Shown: positions 1 to 9,269, counted from the first letter of the stretch. The stretch is 64,000 nt of DNA from Thalassotalea loyana (GCF_030161435.1 NZ_BSSV01000010.1:39680-103679); one strand, 5' to 3'. A program made the numbers and translations. Notes: generated by a model from the letters alone, not told the origin.

Positions 1-345
1 AACAACATCTCTACCTCTTAGAATAAATGGCATCGTTTCTAAGTAATAATAAGGGGTTGGAACGCGCACGGTGTTGGTGTTTTCATCGCCATATGTCCAT
101 ATACGCATAATTTCACCTGCTTTTTCGCCAGAAAAAGCCTTGTGCTGAGCACGTGGAGCTGGCAATGGCTCTATAGCGATCTCGATACCTATATTTTCAT
201 AAATCTTAGGTAACACACGACGACCCACTTCCTGTTCAATCAGTAATTCGATAGATGCAAAGTTATAATCAGCGCAATAACTGACAGGTGTGACGAGTAA
301 TGCTGAGCATAATATGGCTAACGTTATGCTAAAAAACGGCTTCAT
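1..345 (-). CDS. Periplasmic substrate-binding-like protein, 3' part outside window
   Basis: Only the first 115 residues are visible; the gene runs off the left edge. It starts at ATG 345 with a GAAG ribosome-binding site and opens with a signal peptide of about 25 residues (hydrophobic stretch, then SYCA), so the product is exported. The mature part (RAQHKAFSGEKAGEIMRIW, then PTPYYYLETM) resembles the SBP_bac_3 amino-acid-type binding proteins that are common as stand-alone genes in marine Alteromonadales. The ligand is unknown and no transporter partner is visible. Family assignment is from motif style only. Confidence 0.7.
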   Translation of the reverse strand, partial: MKPFFSITLAILCSALLVTPVSYCADYNFASIELLIEQEVGRRVLPKIYENIGIEIAIEPLPAPRAQHKAFSGEKAGEIMRIWTYGDENTNTVRVPTPYYYLETMPFILRGRDVV

Positions 346-440
346 ATACAACTTCGGTAAATACAGATAATGTTAACTATAGCACCTACGGCTATATTTA
401 GCGGGATTCACGCACCGCATCTTCTGCAGAACCACAACAA

Positions 441-472
441 AAAAGCCCAGTGTTTTACCACTGGGCTTTTTT
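441..472 (-). terminator. Rho-independent terminator
   Basis: Perfect inverted repeat AAAAGCCCAGTG / CACTGGGCTTTT with a 6-to-8-base loop and T-runs on both strands. It lies just beyond the stop of the DUF2999 gene and upstream of the binding-protein gene, so it mainly ends the former. Confidence 0.85.
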
Positions 473-491
473 ATGAAGAAAGTTATTTGCA

Positions 492-749
492 CTACTTCTG
501 TTCGTCCAACGTTCGTTTTGCCTGTTCAACCGCTGACATATCCAATCCTAATTCAGCAACGGCTTCTTTAATCAGGGCCGGGTTAGTCATTACCTGCATC
601 ATTACCGGTTGTAATTGCTCTGGCGGTATGCCCAAATTGCCAATAGTCGCCATCGCCATCAACGGATTTTGAGTGAGCTCGGTAAAAATCTCATTGATTT
701 GCTGATCTGAAATATTGTTTTCTTTTAATAACTCAATAATTGGATTCAT
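492..749 (-). CDS. DUF2999 family small protein
   Basis: An 85-residue cytoplasmic protein starting MNPIIELLKENNISDQQINE and rich in short helices, with the TQNPLMAMATIGNLGIPPEQLQ core that I recognise from the DUF2999 family of Vibrio, Shewanella and relatives. No signal peptide, cysteines or membrane segment. Function is not known for the family. It is a single gene with its own downstream terminator. The plus-strand reading frame across the same bases is a shadow. Confidence 0.8.
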   Translation of the reverse strand: MNPIIELLKENNISDQQINEIFTELTQNPLMAMATIGNLGIPPEQLQPVMMQVMTNPALIKEAVAELGLDMSAVEQAKRTLDEQK

Positions 750-829
750 ACTATCTAGGTGATAAATTAAATTGTGGCTGCATTATAAAAGATAAAAATA
801 TTTTGCGCAGTGTTTGTTTTAGCAATAAA

Positions 830-859
830 AAACCACAATAACCTTGGCCATTGTGGTTT
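830..859 (-). terminator. Rho-independent terminator
   Basis: AAACCACAAT / ATTGTGGTTT stem with a 10-base loop, T-rich on the minus-strand 3' side, placed 20 bases after the stop of the 100-residue exported protein. Confidence 0.75.
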
Positions 860-878
860 ATAGATACGCCATGCTGAT

Positions 879-1181
879 TTACTTGTTAGCAGCGATTAAT
901 ACATCGGACTCTGGCGTAAATGATTTAACTTGTATTAAGCTTTGTGCCGGAAAATACTTTATTGTTGAAAACGCATCAGCCTTTGGTTCAATTTGTTTTC
1001 GAGCAAGCTGATCAAAAAAATCGTCTTTTTTGCTGTGAAGTTCGATTGTCTTAACCATGCAATCACTATTTACGGCCTTCGACTCTAAATCCATGCATTG
1101 CCAAATATCTGACTTATCTGCTGCTAGTGTTACTTGACTAAAACTTAAGATGGTAACCGCAGCAAGTATACTTTTATACAT
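879..1181 (-). CDS. Small exported protein of unknown function
   Basis: A 100-residue protein with a clear Sec signal peptide (about residues 1-20, ending VTLA-AD). The start is well fixed: ATG 1181 follows a strong AAGGAGG site. The mature part contains two cysteines about 14 residues apart (WQCMDLES...SDCMVKT), which could form a disulfide in the periplasm, and an acidic/lysine-rich middle. I do not recognise the family. It is monocistronic, with a terminator just downstream. Confidence 0.75.
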   Translation of the reverse strand: MYKSILAAVTILSFSQVTLAADKSDIWQCMDLESKAVNSDCMVKTIELHSKKDDFFDQLARKQIEPKADAFSTIKYFPAQSLIQVKSFTPESDVLIAANK

Positions 1182-1403
1182 GTATAACCTCCTTAAAATG
1201 CTTACATTTTCATATTAGCAAACAACCGCGAAAACCACCTAGCATATTTTTATGACAAGTTTATGACAACAATCAAAATAATTTTGCAGTCGGCAAATTA
1301 CGCCGTTAATTCAAATCATAAACCGCACAATACATGGCGTACGTAGCAATTTAGCCAAGATCACCTAAACTATATTTGAGTGCTCTGACCGAGGAGGTTG
1401 GTG

Positions 1404-1883
1404 ATGACAATTGCAAACAGATTAAATTCATTTTTAAACCAGCACAATGTGCAATATGAAGTTATTGGACATAGACCTAGCCATAACTCAATAGATTCAG
1501 CAATGCGTGCTGAAGTACCGGTAAATCAAGTTGCTAAGGCTGTTATTTTAGAAAGCCACGAAGGACGTAAACTAATGGCTGTGCTTCCCGCCAATAATAA
1601 GATCAGTCTATCACGCATCAATAGCAAAATGATGGGCGAATATCATTTGGTAAAAGAGAATGAGATTCGTCATATGTTTAAAGACTGTGAGTTCGGTGCA
1701 ATTCCACCCGTTGGCTACGCATATAACGTTAATGTCGTCTTTGACGATAAATTGGACGAGCTGAGTCATGTTTACATTGAGGCAGGAGACCACAAATCTT
1801 TGCTAAGGCTATCGAAAACTGACTTTATCCGACTAATGAGCAGTGCCAAGCATTCGCGCTTTAGCGATGAAGTTTATCATTAG
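1404..1883 (+). CDS. YbaK/EbsC-type aminoacyl-tRNA deacylase
   Basis: About 159 residues covering one YbaK/aminoacyl-tRNA-synthetase-associated domain. Proteins of this fold hydrolyse mischarged tRNAs in trans in the cytoplasm. The VAKAVILESHEGRKLMAVLPANNKIS segment matches the conserved lysine-containing strand, and the PPVGYAYNV segment matches the glycine-rich loop. I chose ATG 1404 because a strong GAGGAGG site (1391-1397) lies six bases ahead; GTG 1401 and TTG 1398 are in frame but too close to that site. Which aminoacyl-tRNA it clears cannot be told from sequence. Confidence 0.8.
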   Translation: MTIANRLNSFLNQHNVQYEVIGHRPSHNSIDSAMRAEVPVNQVAKAVILESHEGRKLMAVLPANNKISLSRINSKMMGEYHLVKENEIRHMFKDCEFGAIPPVGYAYNVNVVFDDKLDELSHVYIEAGDHKSLLRLSKTDFIRLMSSAKHSRFSDEVYH

Positions 1884-1888
1884 TTAAT

Positions 1889-1912
1889 AAAGGCGCTTTC
1901 CTAAGCGCCTTT
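1889..1912 (+). terminator. Rho-independent terminator
   Basis: AAAGGCGCTT / AAGCGCCTTT stem with a TCCT loop directly after the deacylase stop. It is symmetric enough to serve the convergent lipoprotein gene too. Confidence 0.75.
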
Positions 1913-1927
1913 ACCTTCAATAAACCA

Positions 1928-2602
1928 CTAGATATGAATAATTAAAAACTCGCAGTTAAACTCCCCCAAAGGTGAGATGTTCGCAATCGGTTTAAAAACA
2001 TCAGCAGGCCTATCACCGTAAGGAGTCTCTCTTACTTCTTTATGGAGGCGGTAGGCATGTTTTGCCATATCAGCGGGAAATAACGTCAACATTGTTCCGT
2101 CAAAAGAGTATTCACCATTTAGTTTAATGAGTACTTCATCGTAGTGGTTGTTTTCGTACTCTAAGACAAACTTATTGTTATCATTAAACAAGATTGTCGC
2201 CCCAGAACTGGTTTTACAATATTGAGTTCGTAAATAGGGTGGCATAGGTTGCTCTAGTTGATTAGGATTCTTTAAATAGATTCCAACATCATTTTTAGAA
2301 TAGAAGTGCTGCCCTTGAGCAAATCGAAATTCGGTTGCAGTACCAAACCCCGCATCGATAAGTTGCTGATTGATATATCGATAAAAATCCTGATCACTAA
2401 ACGCCGGATTCAGCGCTATCGCAACATTTGGGAACTCATTTGGCACTCGAACATCAGGTCGTTCAACAGTATAACCTTGTTGAACAAGTGAATCTTTTAA
2501 ATGATTAATTTCATCTTCTGAATAGCCTTGATTATACAGGTGGATGGTCTTAGTTGAGCATCCACAAATTATTAGCAACAGTGCAACGCATAACAGTCGC
2601 AT
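1928..2602 (-). CDS. Putative lipoprotein, unknown function
   Basis: A 224-residue protein with a short signal sequence and a lipobox-like IICGC ending at Cys15, so it is probably lipid-anchored. The body shows YSEDEINHLKDSLVQQGYTVERPDVRVP, which looks like a sporulation-repeat/OmpA-like alternating pattern, then an aromatic-rich beta region with two further cysteines near residues 129 and 217. I do not recognise the family. It stands alone and converges on the deacylase gene. The start ATG 2602 has an AGGG site five bases ahead. Confidence 0.75.
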   Translation of the reverse strand: MRLLCVALLLIICGCSTKTIHLYNQGYSEDEINHLKDSLVQQGYTVERPDVRVPNEFPNVAIALNPAFSDQDFYRYINQQLIDAGFGTATEFRFAQGQHFYSKNDVGIYLKNPNQLEQPMPPYLRTQYCKTSSGATILFNDNNKFVLEYENNHYDEVLIKLNGEYSFDGTMLTLFPADMAKHAYRLHKEVRETPYGDRPADVFKPIANISPLGEFNCEFLIIHI

Positions 2603-2814
2603 AACGCCCTAAAATCCTTTTTTAATATATTGATTTAAAATGAGAATATTAAATTTGCTTTAACAAAGAAAGTCACTTATCGAGTTTATGGCATCTAAAA
2701 TTGTTACTAAATAATTTTCTCAATAGCGACGAGTTAACATAACGAGTTATTATCAATACACACTTATATCGCATATAATAGTGCTCATTACTCATTTAAT
2801 GTATTGTTGCCTTT

Positions 2815-3279
2815 GTGACTAGTCATAACCCATACGAAAACAACCCCCTCCACGGAACAAGCTTATCTACAGTTTTAAGTGAACTTGTCGAGCATTATGG
2901 CTTCCCTATTCTTTACGCGTATTTGAATATTAATTGCTTTAATAAAAATGCGAGCATTGAAGCTAGTATGAAGTTTTTAAAAAAGACGCAATGGGCGCGA
3001 GAAAAAGTAGAATCATTTTACTTATATCAATATAAGAACCTACCACGCGCTAATGACATAGAATTTGAAAAGCCACCAAGAGAGCGTATTATTCCTGAAG
3101 GAATTAAACCTAAAGCACCAGCGGAACTCAGTTTTACTGATGCAGCAATCCTGAAAAAGAAACGCGAAGAAAAAGCAAAAAATCACAATAAAAAACGTTC
3201 AAAGCCGCAAAAAACCTACACAAAAAGATCAACGGCAGGCACTAACAAAATTGACCCATGGGCAGATTACCGTGAATAA
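2815..3279 (+). CDS. VF530-type (DUF2132) DNA-binding protein
   Basis: A 154-residue protein. Residues 9-75 ([45 protein letters not shown] and following [11 protein letters not shown]) match the VF530 fold, a small helical domain reported to bind DNA. The rest is a lysine/arginine-rich tail ([20 protein letters not shown]), which would suit nucleic-acid contact. The likely start is GTG 2815; no good ribosome site is visible, so the start is uncertain by a few codons. It is a lone gene followed by a terminator. Confidence 0.78.
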   Translation: MTSHNPYENNPLHGTSLSTVLSELVEHYGFPILYAYLNINCFNKNASIEASMKFLKKTQWAREKVESFYLYQYKNLPRANDIEFEKPPRERIIPEGIKPKAPAELSFTDAAILKKKREEKAKNHNKKRSKPQKTYTKRSTAGTNKIDPWADYRE

Positions 3280-3319
3280 AGAACAACATTACTTTGCAGG
3301 TTAGCCGACCCTCAACACA

Positions 3320-3345
3320 AAAAAGCAGCTCCCAGCTGCTTTTTT
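3320..3345 (+). terminator. Rho-independent terminator
   Basis: AAAAAGCAGCT / AGCTGCTTTTT stem with a CCC loop and a T-run, between the VF530-type gene and the convergent small protein gene. Confidence 0.85.
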
Positions 3346-3373
3346 GTAATTACCCAATGTGACCAAATAAATA

Positions 3374-3562
3374 TTAGTTGTACCCTAGAATATAATTCGC
3401 CTCCTCATCATTGATTACCTCATCTACGTTATCGATTGAAACATCTCTAATTGCATAATCACGAATATTTAAGAACGTCGTGTGATTTGCTCTACCAAAG
3501 CGCATTTTATCGCCTGCGCTACGTGAATCTATCTGTTGTTTTTCAAAGCCACTGATATCCAT
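3374..3562 (-). CDS. Small protein of unknown function
   Basis: A 62-residue acidic protein (MDISGFEKQQIDSRSAGDKMRFGRANHTTFLNIRDYAIRDVS...). I start it at ATG 3562 because a GAGGTG site lies four bases upstream; the in-frame GTG 3574 overlaps that site. There is no signal peptide or membrane segment. The charged, non-repetitive composition and good ribosome site argue for a real gene, but I recognise no family. Confidence 0.6.
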   Translation of the reverse strand: MDISGFEKQQIDSRSAGDKMRFGRANHTTFLNIRDYAIRDVSIDNVDEVINDEEANYILGYN

Positions 3563-3873
3563 ACTACACCTCACTCTTGGATTTTGAACTTCGATAATAC
3601 AATTGCAGGACTAATGCCAAGAACCCCCAACCCCATTAACCTATTGTATTTATTAAGATTACACTGAACCCCCTGTTAGGATAGCGCCAAACCTTACTCG
3701 CAATTCATCAGTAAATTCGCATTTTGCAAGGCAATAAGCATTGCTAATATTAGGGTTAGACACCATTCACCAGAGGTTACTTTCTACTCAATAAAACCAA
3801 TGGTTTAAACTCCAGTTTGAGTGTGTGATAATAAACTTCAGGAAAAATAATAGTTTATAAAGGGACTTAACAA
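3563..3873. other. Intergenic stretch, divergent promoters expected
   Basis: About 311 bases between the small minus-strand gene and the DUF945 gene. I see no reading frame of note. A 13-base palindrome AAACCA-A-TGGTTT (3794-3806) lies about 70 bases before the DUF945 start and could be an operator; no sigma-70 boxes are clear enough to call. Confidence 0.4.
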
Positions 3874-5283
3874 ATGAAAAAGTTTGCTTTAACTGCATCC
3901 GCGTTCGCCGTTGCAGCCGTTTTGATTACACCTAAATTCATTTCAACTAAAGTTGAAAGCCAGCTAGAACAAGCTGTAGAACAAATAAATTCCGCATATG
4001 GTTATAAAGCTGAGATTGCAAATCGCCAGAGCAATTGGTTTAACACACAAGCGACGATCAAAATATCTGTAAACACAGAAGAGCTTGGTATTGATACCGA
4101 TAATCAAGATGCTGAAGAGTTTTTCGTTAACTTTGAGGTAAACGCTGAACATGGCCTGATCATGCCATCGGCGAAAAACAAGGTTGGCCTCTTAGATATG
4201 TCGGTCACTATGGTGGCGGAAAACTTGCGAGAACATCTTGATTGGCCCGCCGATAAACCGCTCTACCAAACTCAAGTTAATACATCACTTACTGGAGCAA
4301 CGCTCTTTAAGGATGCTATTACTCCTTTTAGTATGACAGATGTAGAAAATGGCATAGAGTTAAATTACCAAGGTTATACTGGATCTGGTTCATTTATTGA
4401 TGGCGAAATAGCCTATATTGGTAACTCAAAGCCATTACATGTTATCGCCGATGATAGCGATATCACCGTGTCAGGAATTGCAGTAGACATGACAGCTCAG
4501 GCGAGCCTAGCAGAGATTTTCCAAGGTAACATGTACGATTCGGAAACTAACTTCAAAATTGAATCTATTGTTGCTAAAGCCCACTCAGGAGCGGAAAAAG
4601 CAACAATTAAAAATATACTGATTGATGCAATAACCAAAGTACAGCCGGAAAACGGAACAGCAAGTATCGAAATTGGTTATGGCATCGATAGTATTGATGC
4701 AGAAGATGAGAGCGTTAAAGACCTCGCGCTGAATATTCAGGTTAACAATATTAGCAACGAGTTTATCGAGGCGTATCAGCAAAACCAGCAAGTATTCACA
4801 CAAGGTTCTGATGAAGAAATTCAAGCAAACATTATGAAGTTCGCTCAAAACAACCTTCTTGCATTGCTAAAAGCTAACCCTGAAATTAATATCACTAAAC
4901 TTCAAGCAACATTTGATGATGGCTCGATAGTCAGCCACATGAATTCGAGCATTCAAGGCATAGAGCAACTACCTAATATTGCTGAAAATCCAATGTTTTG
5001 GTTAAACCATGTTATTGCAAATGGTGAACTGAAGGGTGATGAGAGTGTTATTGAACGTTTTGCTGTGAATCAGGTGGTGTCTCAAATCAAAGCCAATCCG
5101 AATGCAGCGAATATGACAGAAGAAGAGATAATGAATATCGCACAACAGCAGGTACCCCATTTACTTCAAAACTTTATCCAGCAAGGTTTAATCGTTAAAA
5201 CAGATACGGGCTACCAAACCAAGTTTGACATGGTTAACAGTGCGCTGAAGGTCAATGATGTTCAAATACCATTGCCGTTCTAA
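3874..5283 (+). CDS. DUF945 (YdgA-like) family protein
   Basis: A 469-residue protein with an N-terminal signal-anchor (residues 1-22), then the DUF945 opening seen in E. coli YdgA relatives: VESQLEQAVEQINSAYGYKAEIANRQSNWFNTQATIKI. The rest is a long beta-rich periplasmic region with repeated short strands and a helical segment near residues 385-440. The family is abundant in gammaproteobacteria and is thought to act at the inner membrane/periplasm, but no molecular role is established. ATG 3874 has an AGGGAC site. A strong terminator follows. Confidence 0.8.
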   Translation: MKKFALTASAFAVAAVLITPKFISTKVESQLEQAVEQINSAYGYKAEIANRQSNWFNTQATIKISVNTEELGIDTDNQDAEEFFVNFEVNAEHGLIMPSAKNKVGLLDMSVTMVAENLREHLDWPADKPLYQTQVNTSLTGATLFKDAITPFSMTDVENGIELNYQGYTGSGSFIDGEIAYIGNSKPLHVIADDSDITVSGIAVDMTAQASLAEIFQGNMYDSETNFKIESIVAKAHSGAEKATIKNILIDAITKVQPENGTASIEIGYGIDSIDAEDESVKDLALNIQVNNISNEFIEAYQQNQQVFTQGSDEEIQANIMKFAQNNLLALLKANPEINITKLQATFDDGSIVSHMNSSIQGIEQLPNIAENPMFWLNHVIANGELKGDESVIERFAVNQVVSQIKANPNAANMTEEEIMNIAQQQVPHLLQNFIQQGLIVKTDTGYQTKFDMVNSALKVNDVQIPLPF

Positions 5284-5301
5284 TAATTAGTAACCAAAAA
5301 G

Positions 5302-5325
5302 AAAAAGCGCCGATTGGCGCTTTTT
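5302..5325 (+). terminator. Rho-independent terminator
   Basis: AAAAAGCGCC / GGCGCTTTTT stem with a GATT loop and seven Ts, directly between the convergent DUF945 and glutaredoxin genes; usable in both directions. Confidence 0.88.
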
Positions 5326-5336
5326 TTATGAATCGT

Positions 5337-5567
5337 TTAACCGGCACCGTAGATTTTTTTGAAGTTTTTCAGGTTCCATCCAATCATGACTTCATTACCA
5401 ATCTTTAATACAGGAACAGAGCGCGCACCAATAGCATCAAGCTCTTTCCTTCCTCGTTGCATCTTTGCATTGGTTAATCGATACTGAATACCGTTATCAT
5501 CCAAGTACTTTTTCGCCTCACGGCAGTGAGGACATTTATCAGAGATATATAAAACTACTCGTTTCAT
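5337..5567 (-). CDS. Glutaredoxin-like protein
   Basis: About 76 residues with the thioredoxin fold of a glutaredoxin. The CPHC redox pair follows the first strand (VVLYISDKCPHCREAKKYL), the cis-proline is in RSVPVLKIG, and the late motif is EVMIGWNLKNFKKIYG. It would reduce disulfides or glutathione mixed disulfides in the cytoplasm. I start at ATG 5567; the longer frame upstream adds 18 residues that do not fit the family. Substrate is unknown. Confidence 0.82.
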   Translation of the reverse strand: MKRVVLYISDKCPHCREAKKYLDDNGIQYRLTNAKMQRGRKELDAIGARSVPVLKIGNEVMIGWNLKNFKKIYGAG

Positions 5568-5716
5568 TTCAAATCCAGAACACGTTATAAACGAACGACA
5601 TTTTACTGAATTTGGTGACATAAAGGAATCAAAGACCCTATTTCAAGTAACCTTGCCATTTTCACTATCATGTAAAATTGGTTATGATGAAAAAAACAAT
5701 AAAAAGTAGGAATATC

Positions 5717-5947
5717 ATGGAGTTTGATTTTTTTAGTGCGAGTTTAATTAACTTAGCCATCAACATTTCGTACACACTTATCTCACTGGTAGTTGCCGTG
5801 TATGCACTCATTCTAATCGATAAAAAATTATTAAAAGGCGTCGACATTCAACAAGAGCTTAAAAACAACAATTTGGCTGTAGCCATATTTGCTTCTTCTA
5901 TTATGCTTTTTGTCGCCATAATAATCAGCTTCGGACTACAGTCTTAA
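5717..5947 (+). CDS. DUF350 (YjfL-like) small membrane protein
   Basis: About 76 residues with two membrane segments (residues 9-35 and 53-74) separated by a charged loop DKKLLKGVDIQQELKNNNLAVAI. The (L/I)KNNNxAVAI loop is the part that resembles DUF350/YjfL proteins. I start at ATG 5717, five bases after an AGGA site, rather than at the earlier frame opening. It sits three bases before the transglutaminase-like gene, so the two are one operon. DUF350 genes are known to cluster with peptide-modifying enzymes; a role here is inference. Confidence 0.65.
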   Translation: MEFDFFSASLINLAINISYTLISLVVAVYALILIDKKLLKGVDIQQELKNNNLAVAIFASSIMLFVAIIISFGLQS

Positions 5948-5950
5948 CCT

Positions 5951-6787
5951 ATGAAGAAGGTTATTCCTTTTCTTTTGTTTGGCGCGATCTTTATTATAGG
6001 CAAGTTCGACAAGGAGCCAGTCAAGGACGAATTTGATCAGCGTTTGCTCTGGCAAGCGCAATCAGCCCAGAAGAATATTAGTAGCTATTTTACGACTAAC
6101 AGCTATCAACGCGGAACAATTTATGCGACGACCGAAGACTATCAATTATCTGAACGCAAAATGCATAAAGTTGTTGAGCACCATGCAAAAGGAAATCCCG
6201 CAAAAGTATCCTATATCATCAAATGGAAAGACTCTCAGGATAATGTAATCAACCTAAGTGCACTTGGAGTTGACTGGAAGCATCACTTTGCCAATAGTTA
6301 CCTCGTTGGTTTCAAACCATTTAGTGTAGATAATCTTTGGTTACCCTTATATGCAATTGCACAATTAAAGACGTATGAAACAGACTCTGACCAATATCGT
6401 ACAAATGAGCTATGGCAGAATTCGGCACAAGCCTACGCTAGCCCGAGAGGAGATTGTGAAGATCACGCTATCATTCTGGCTGATTGGCTGATATCAGAAG
6501 GAGTAGATGCCAGAGTTGTAGGTGGGAAATATAAAGGAGGTGGTCACGCATGGGTGCTTGCAATTATTGATGATCAAGAGTTTATCCTTGAAGCAACAAG
6601 CAAACGCAAGACCAAGAATTGGAATCATTACCCTCTCGCTAAATTAGCCAAGGATTACCACCCTGAGTTTATGTTTAACCGAGAGCAGTTTTGGGTAAAT
6701 ACGAATCGCAAACTAATCGACGATTATCGCGGTGAACATTGGCAAATAACGAGTACGTATAAAAAACTAGCGAGCAAACCTTTATAG
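5951..6787 (+). CDS. Transglutaminase-like cysteine peptidase-fold protein
   Basis: A 278-residue protein with an N-terminal hydrophobic segment (residues 3-18) that anchors or exports it. The papain-like transglutaminase core is at about residues 155-225, with a complete catalytic triad: Cys in SPRGDCEDHAIILADWL, His in KGGGHAWVLAI and an acidic residue in FILEATS. Such domains hydrolyse or transfer amide bonds. It is preceded by the DUF350 membrane protein with a three-base gap and followed by a terminator, so the pair probably works together at the inner membrane. The substrate is unknown. Confidence 0.75.
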   Translation: MKKVIPFLLFGAIFIIGKFDKEPVKDEFDQRLLWQAQSAQKNISSYFTTNSYQRGTIYATTEDYQLSERKMHKVVEHHAKGNPAKVSYIIKWKDSQDNVINLSALGVDWKHHFANSYLVGFKPFSVDNLWLPLYAIAQLKTYETDSDQYRTNELWQNSAQAYASPRGDCEDHAIILADWLISEGVDARVVGGKYKGGGHAWVLAIIDDQEFILEATSKRKTKNWNHYPLAKLAKDYHPEFMFNREQFWVNTNRKLIDDYRGEHWQITSTYKKLASKPL

Positions 6788-6828
6788 GCTTATCCAATGC
6801 CTTAATCATGTATCAAATGACAGCAACA

Positions 6829-6853
6829 AAAAAGGTCGCTTTCGCGACCTTTT
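6829..6853 (-). terminator. Rho-independent terminator
   Basis: AAAGGTCGC / GCGACCTTT stem with a TTTC loop, between the convergent transglutaminase-like gene and sucD, with A/T tails suited to both directions. Confidence 0.82.
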
Positions 6854-6876
6854 CAAGATTCAGATAAGTAATTAAA

Positions 6877-7749
6877 TTACCAACCAGTCTTTTCTTTTAA
6901 CGCCGTACCGATGTCAGCTAAAGAGCGAACTGTTTTAACACCAGCAGCTTCTAATGCTTTGAATTTGTCGTCAGCAGTACCTTTACCACCAGCGATGATT
7001 GCACCAGCGTGACCCATACGCTTACCAGCAGGTGCAGTTACACCAGCAATGTAAGATACTACAGGCTTAGATACGTTCGCTTTGATGTACTCAGCAGCTT
7101 CTTCTTCTGCAGTACCACCGATCTCACCAATCATTACGATTGCTTCAGTTTGTGGATCGTTTTCGAACATTTCTAATACGTCGATGAAGTTAGTACCTGG
7201 GATTGGGTCACCACCAATACCAACACATGAAGATTGACCAAAACCAGCGTCAGTTGTTTGCTTAACTGCTTCGTAAGTTAATGTACCTGAACGAGATACG
7301 ATACCTACTTTACCTGGCTTGTGGATGTGACCTGGCATGATACCGATCTTAGATTCGCCCGGAGTGATAACACCTGGACAGTTAGGACCAATCATGCGTA
7401 CGCCAGTCTCTTCAAGCTTAACTTTAACGTCAAGCATATCCATCGTTGGGATACCTTCAGTAATCGTAACGATTAACTCGATACCAGCATCGATAGCTTC
7501 TAAGATAGCATCTTTACAGAAAGGAGCTGGAACGTAGATAACTGTCGCTGTTGCGCCAGTTGCTTCTACAGCTTCACGAACTGTGTTGAATACAGGAAGA
7601 CCTAAGTGCTCTTGGCCGCCTTTACCTGGTGATACACCACCAACCATTTGCGTACCGTATGCGATAGCTTGCTCTGAGTGGAAAGTACCTTGACCACCAG
7701 TGAAACCTTGACAGATAACTTTAGTATCTTTGTTAATTAATACAGACAT
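6877..7749 (-). CDS. sucD: Succinyl-CoA synthetase alpha subunit
   Basis: A 290-residue protein matching E. coli SucD along its whole length. It contains the CoA-binding N-terminal Rossmann domain ([35 protein letters not shown]) and the phosphohistidine loop [19 protein letters not shown] near residue 246. With SucC it makes ATP or GTP from succinyl-CoA in the TCA cycle. Its ATG overlaps the sucC stop by one base (TAATG), so the two are translationally coupled. A terminator follows. Confidence 0.97.
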   Translation of the reverse strand: MSVLINKDTKVICQGFTGGQGTFHSEQAIAYGTQMVGGVSPGKGGQEHLGLPVFNTVREAVEATGATATVIYVPAPFCKDAILEAIDAGIELIVTITEGIPTMDMLDVKVKLEETGVRMIGPNCPGVITPGESKIGIMPGHIHKPGKVGIVSRSGTLTYEAVKQTTDAGFGQSSCVGIGGDPIPGTNFIDVLEMFENDPQTEAIVMIGEIGGTAEEEAAEYIKANVSKPVVSYIAGVTAPAGKRMGHAGAIIAGGKGTADDKFKALEAAGVKTVRSLADIGTALKEKTGW

Positions 7750-8915
7750 TATTTGCCCTCCGCAGCAGCTACTACTTTCTCAGCAGCGTCTTTTAACGAT
7801 TCAGCAGCAATAACATTTACGTCAGAGCTTGCTAATACTTCACGGCCCGCTTCAGCGTTTGTACCTTCTAAACGTACAACTACCGGAACTTCAACGCCTA
7901 CTTCTTTAACAGCAGCGATGATACCTTCAGCGATCATGTCACAACGAACGATACCACCAAAGATGTTAACTAATACTGCAGATACGTTGTCATCAGATAA
8001 GATGATCTTGAATGCTTCAGCTACACGCTCTTTAGTAGCGCCGCCACCAACATCTAAGAAGTTAGCTGGCTTACCGCCGTGTAAGTTAACAATATCCATT
8101 GTACCCATTGCAAGGCCAGCACCGTTAACCATACAACCAACGTTACCGTCTAACGCTACGTAGTTTAATTCCCACTGAGCAGCGTGAGCTTCACGCTCAT
8201 CTTCTTGTGAAGGATCGTGCATTGCGCGGATTTTTGGTTGACGGTATAAAGCGTTTGAGTCAACGCCAATTTTGCCGTCTAAACAGTGAAGGTTACCTTC
8301 ATCTGTGATAACAAGAGGGTTGATTTCTAACAAATCGAAATCGTGGTCAGTAAACATGTTACCTAAGCCCATGAAGATTTTAACAAATTGCTTCATTTGA
8401 GTTGGGTTTAAGCCAAGTTTGAAACCTAATTCACGAGCTTGGTAAGCTTGTGGACCTACTAATGGGTCAATCGCAGCTTTGTGAATTAAGTGAGGAGTTT
8501 CTTCAGCAACTGTTTCGATGTCTACACCGCCTTCAGTTGATGCCATGAATACAACGCGACGAGTACCACGGTCTACAACAGCGCCAAGGTATAATTCGTT
8601 AGCGATGTCTGTGCAGCTCTCTACTAAGATTTTAGCTACAGGCTGACCATTTGCGTCTGTTTGGTAAGTAACTAAGTTTTTACCTAACCAGTTCTGTGCG
8701 AAGTCTTTGATTTCTTCTTTAGTCTTAACTAGCTTAACACCGCCAGCTTTACCACGGCCACCGGCGTGAACCTGTGCCTTAACAACCCACATATCGCCAC
8801 CGATTTTGTCGGCAGCCTCGGCAGCTTCTTGAGGTGTATCGCAAGCATAACCCTCAGAAACTGGTAAACCATATTCAGCGAATAATTGTTTCGCTTGATA
8901 CTCATGCAAATTCAT
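7749..8915 (-). CDS. sucC: Succinyl-CoA synthetase beta subunit
   Basis: A 388-residue protein, the same length as E. coli SucC. It has the ATP-grasp domain ([41 protein letters not shown]) followed by the CoA-ligase domain ([29 protein letters not shown]). I start at ATG 8915 with a GGGA site six bases ahead; the 16-residue upstream extension does not belong to the family. It pairs with SucD. It is separated from sucB by about 545 bases with its own promoter-like boxes, unlike the tight sucABCD operon of E. coli. Confidence 0.97.
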   Translation of the reverse strand: MNLHEYQAKQLFAEYGLPVSEGYACDTPQEAAEAADKIGGDMWVVKAQVHAGGRGKAGGVKLVKTKEEIKDFAQNWLGKNLVTYQTDANGQPVAKILVESCTDIANELYLGAVVDRGTRRVVFMASTEGGVDIETVAEETPHLIHKAAIDPLVGPQAYQARELGFKLGLNPTQMKQFVKIFMGLGNMFTDHDFDLLEINPLVITDEGNLHCLDGKIGVDSNALYRQPKIRAMHDPSQEDEREAHAAQWELNYVALDGNVGCMVNGAGLAMGTMDIVNLHGGKPANFLDVGGGATKERVAEAFKIILSDDNVSAVLVNIFGGIVRCDMIAEGIIAAVKEVGVEVPVVVRLEGTNAEAGREVLASSDVNVIAAESLKDAAEKVVAAAEGK

Positions 8916-9010
8916 GGCGTTTCCCAATGATTTTATTGAAATGAAGCCAGTATAATTATTCAACGATCATAGCTGAGTAAAAACACTAACCCTGTTATAA
9001 ATTGGCTCGA

Positions 9011-9025
9011 ATTATATCCATTATA
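9011..9025 (-). promoter_or_regulatory. Candidate sucCD promoter (two -10 boxes)
   Basis: Read on the minus strand, two perfect TATAAT hexamers lie nine bases apart (complement of 9020-9025 and 9011-9016), about 100 bases before the sucC start. Candidate -35 boxes at the right distance are weak (TTTTAA-like), which fits activator-dependent control. Assignment rests on the boxes and location alone. Confidence 0.45.
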
Positions 9026-9081
9026 GGCGCTAGTTAAAACCCCTAAAGTATCATTTAATTACGCTTAACGGCATTTGTGAC

Positions 9082-9108
9082 AAAAAACCTCACAAAACGT
9101 GGTTTTTT
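9082..9108. terminator. Terminator-like hairpin between sucB and sucC
   Basis: AAAAAAC..CAC / GTG GTTTTTT stem with a two-base bulge and a five-base AAAAC loop; poly-A before and poly-T after make it terminator-like on both strands. It lies upstream of the candidate sucCD promoter and downstream of the true sucB terminator, so it would end some other short transcript. Confidence 0.5.
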
Positions 9109-9113
9109 CGCGT

Positions 9114-9129
9114 TTAGACTTTAGTCTAA
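9114..9129. promoter_or_regulatory. Palindromic candidate operator
   Basis: TTAGACT-TT-AGTCTAA, a perfect 7+7 inverted repeat upstream of the sucCD -10 boxes. It has the size of a dimeric repressor or activator site; I cannot name the regulator. Confidence 0.35.
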
Positions 9130-9269
9130 TGAACACCAAATCAGCATAAATCGTCATAAGCACTTTCATATTAATTCATACAAAATGGCCATACTTCAGG
9201 TCAATTAAATCTATTTTCAAGCTAATTTTACTGTTTATAGAATATAGACTATAACTCACATTTAACACA

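Noticed and set aside
370..672. Plus-strand open frame across the DUF2999 gene
   Set aside because: It runs through a terminator and opposite a recognised gene; no ribosome site or family match.
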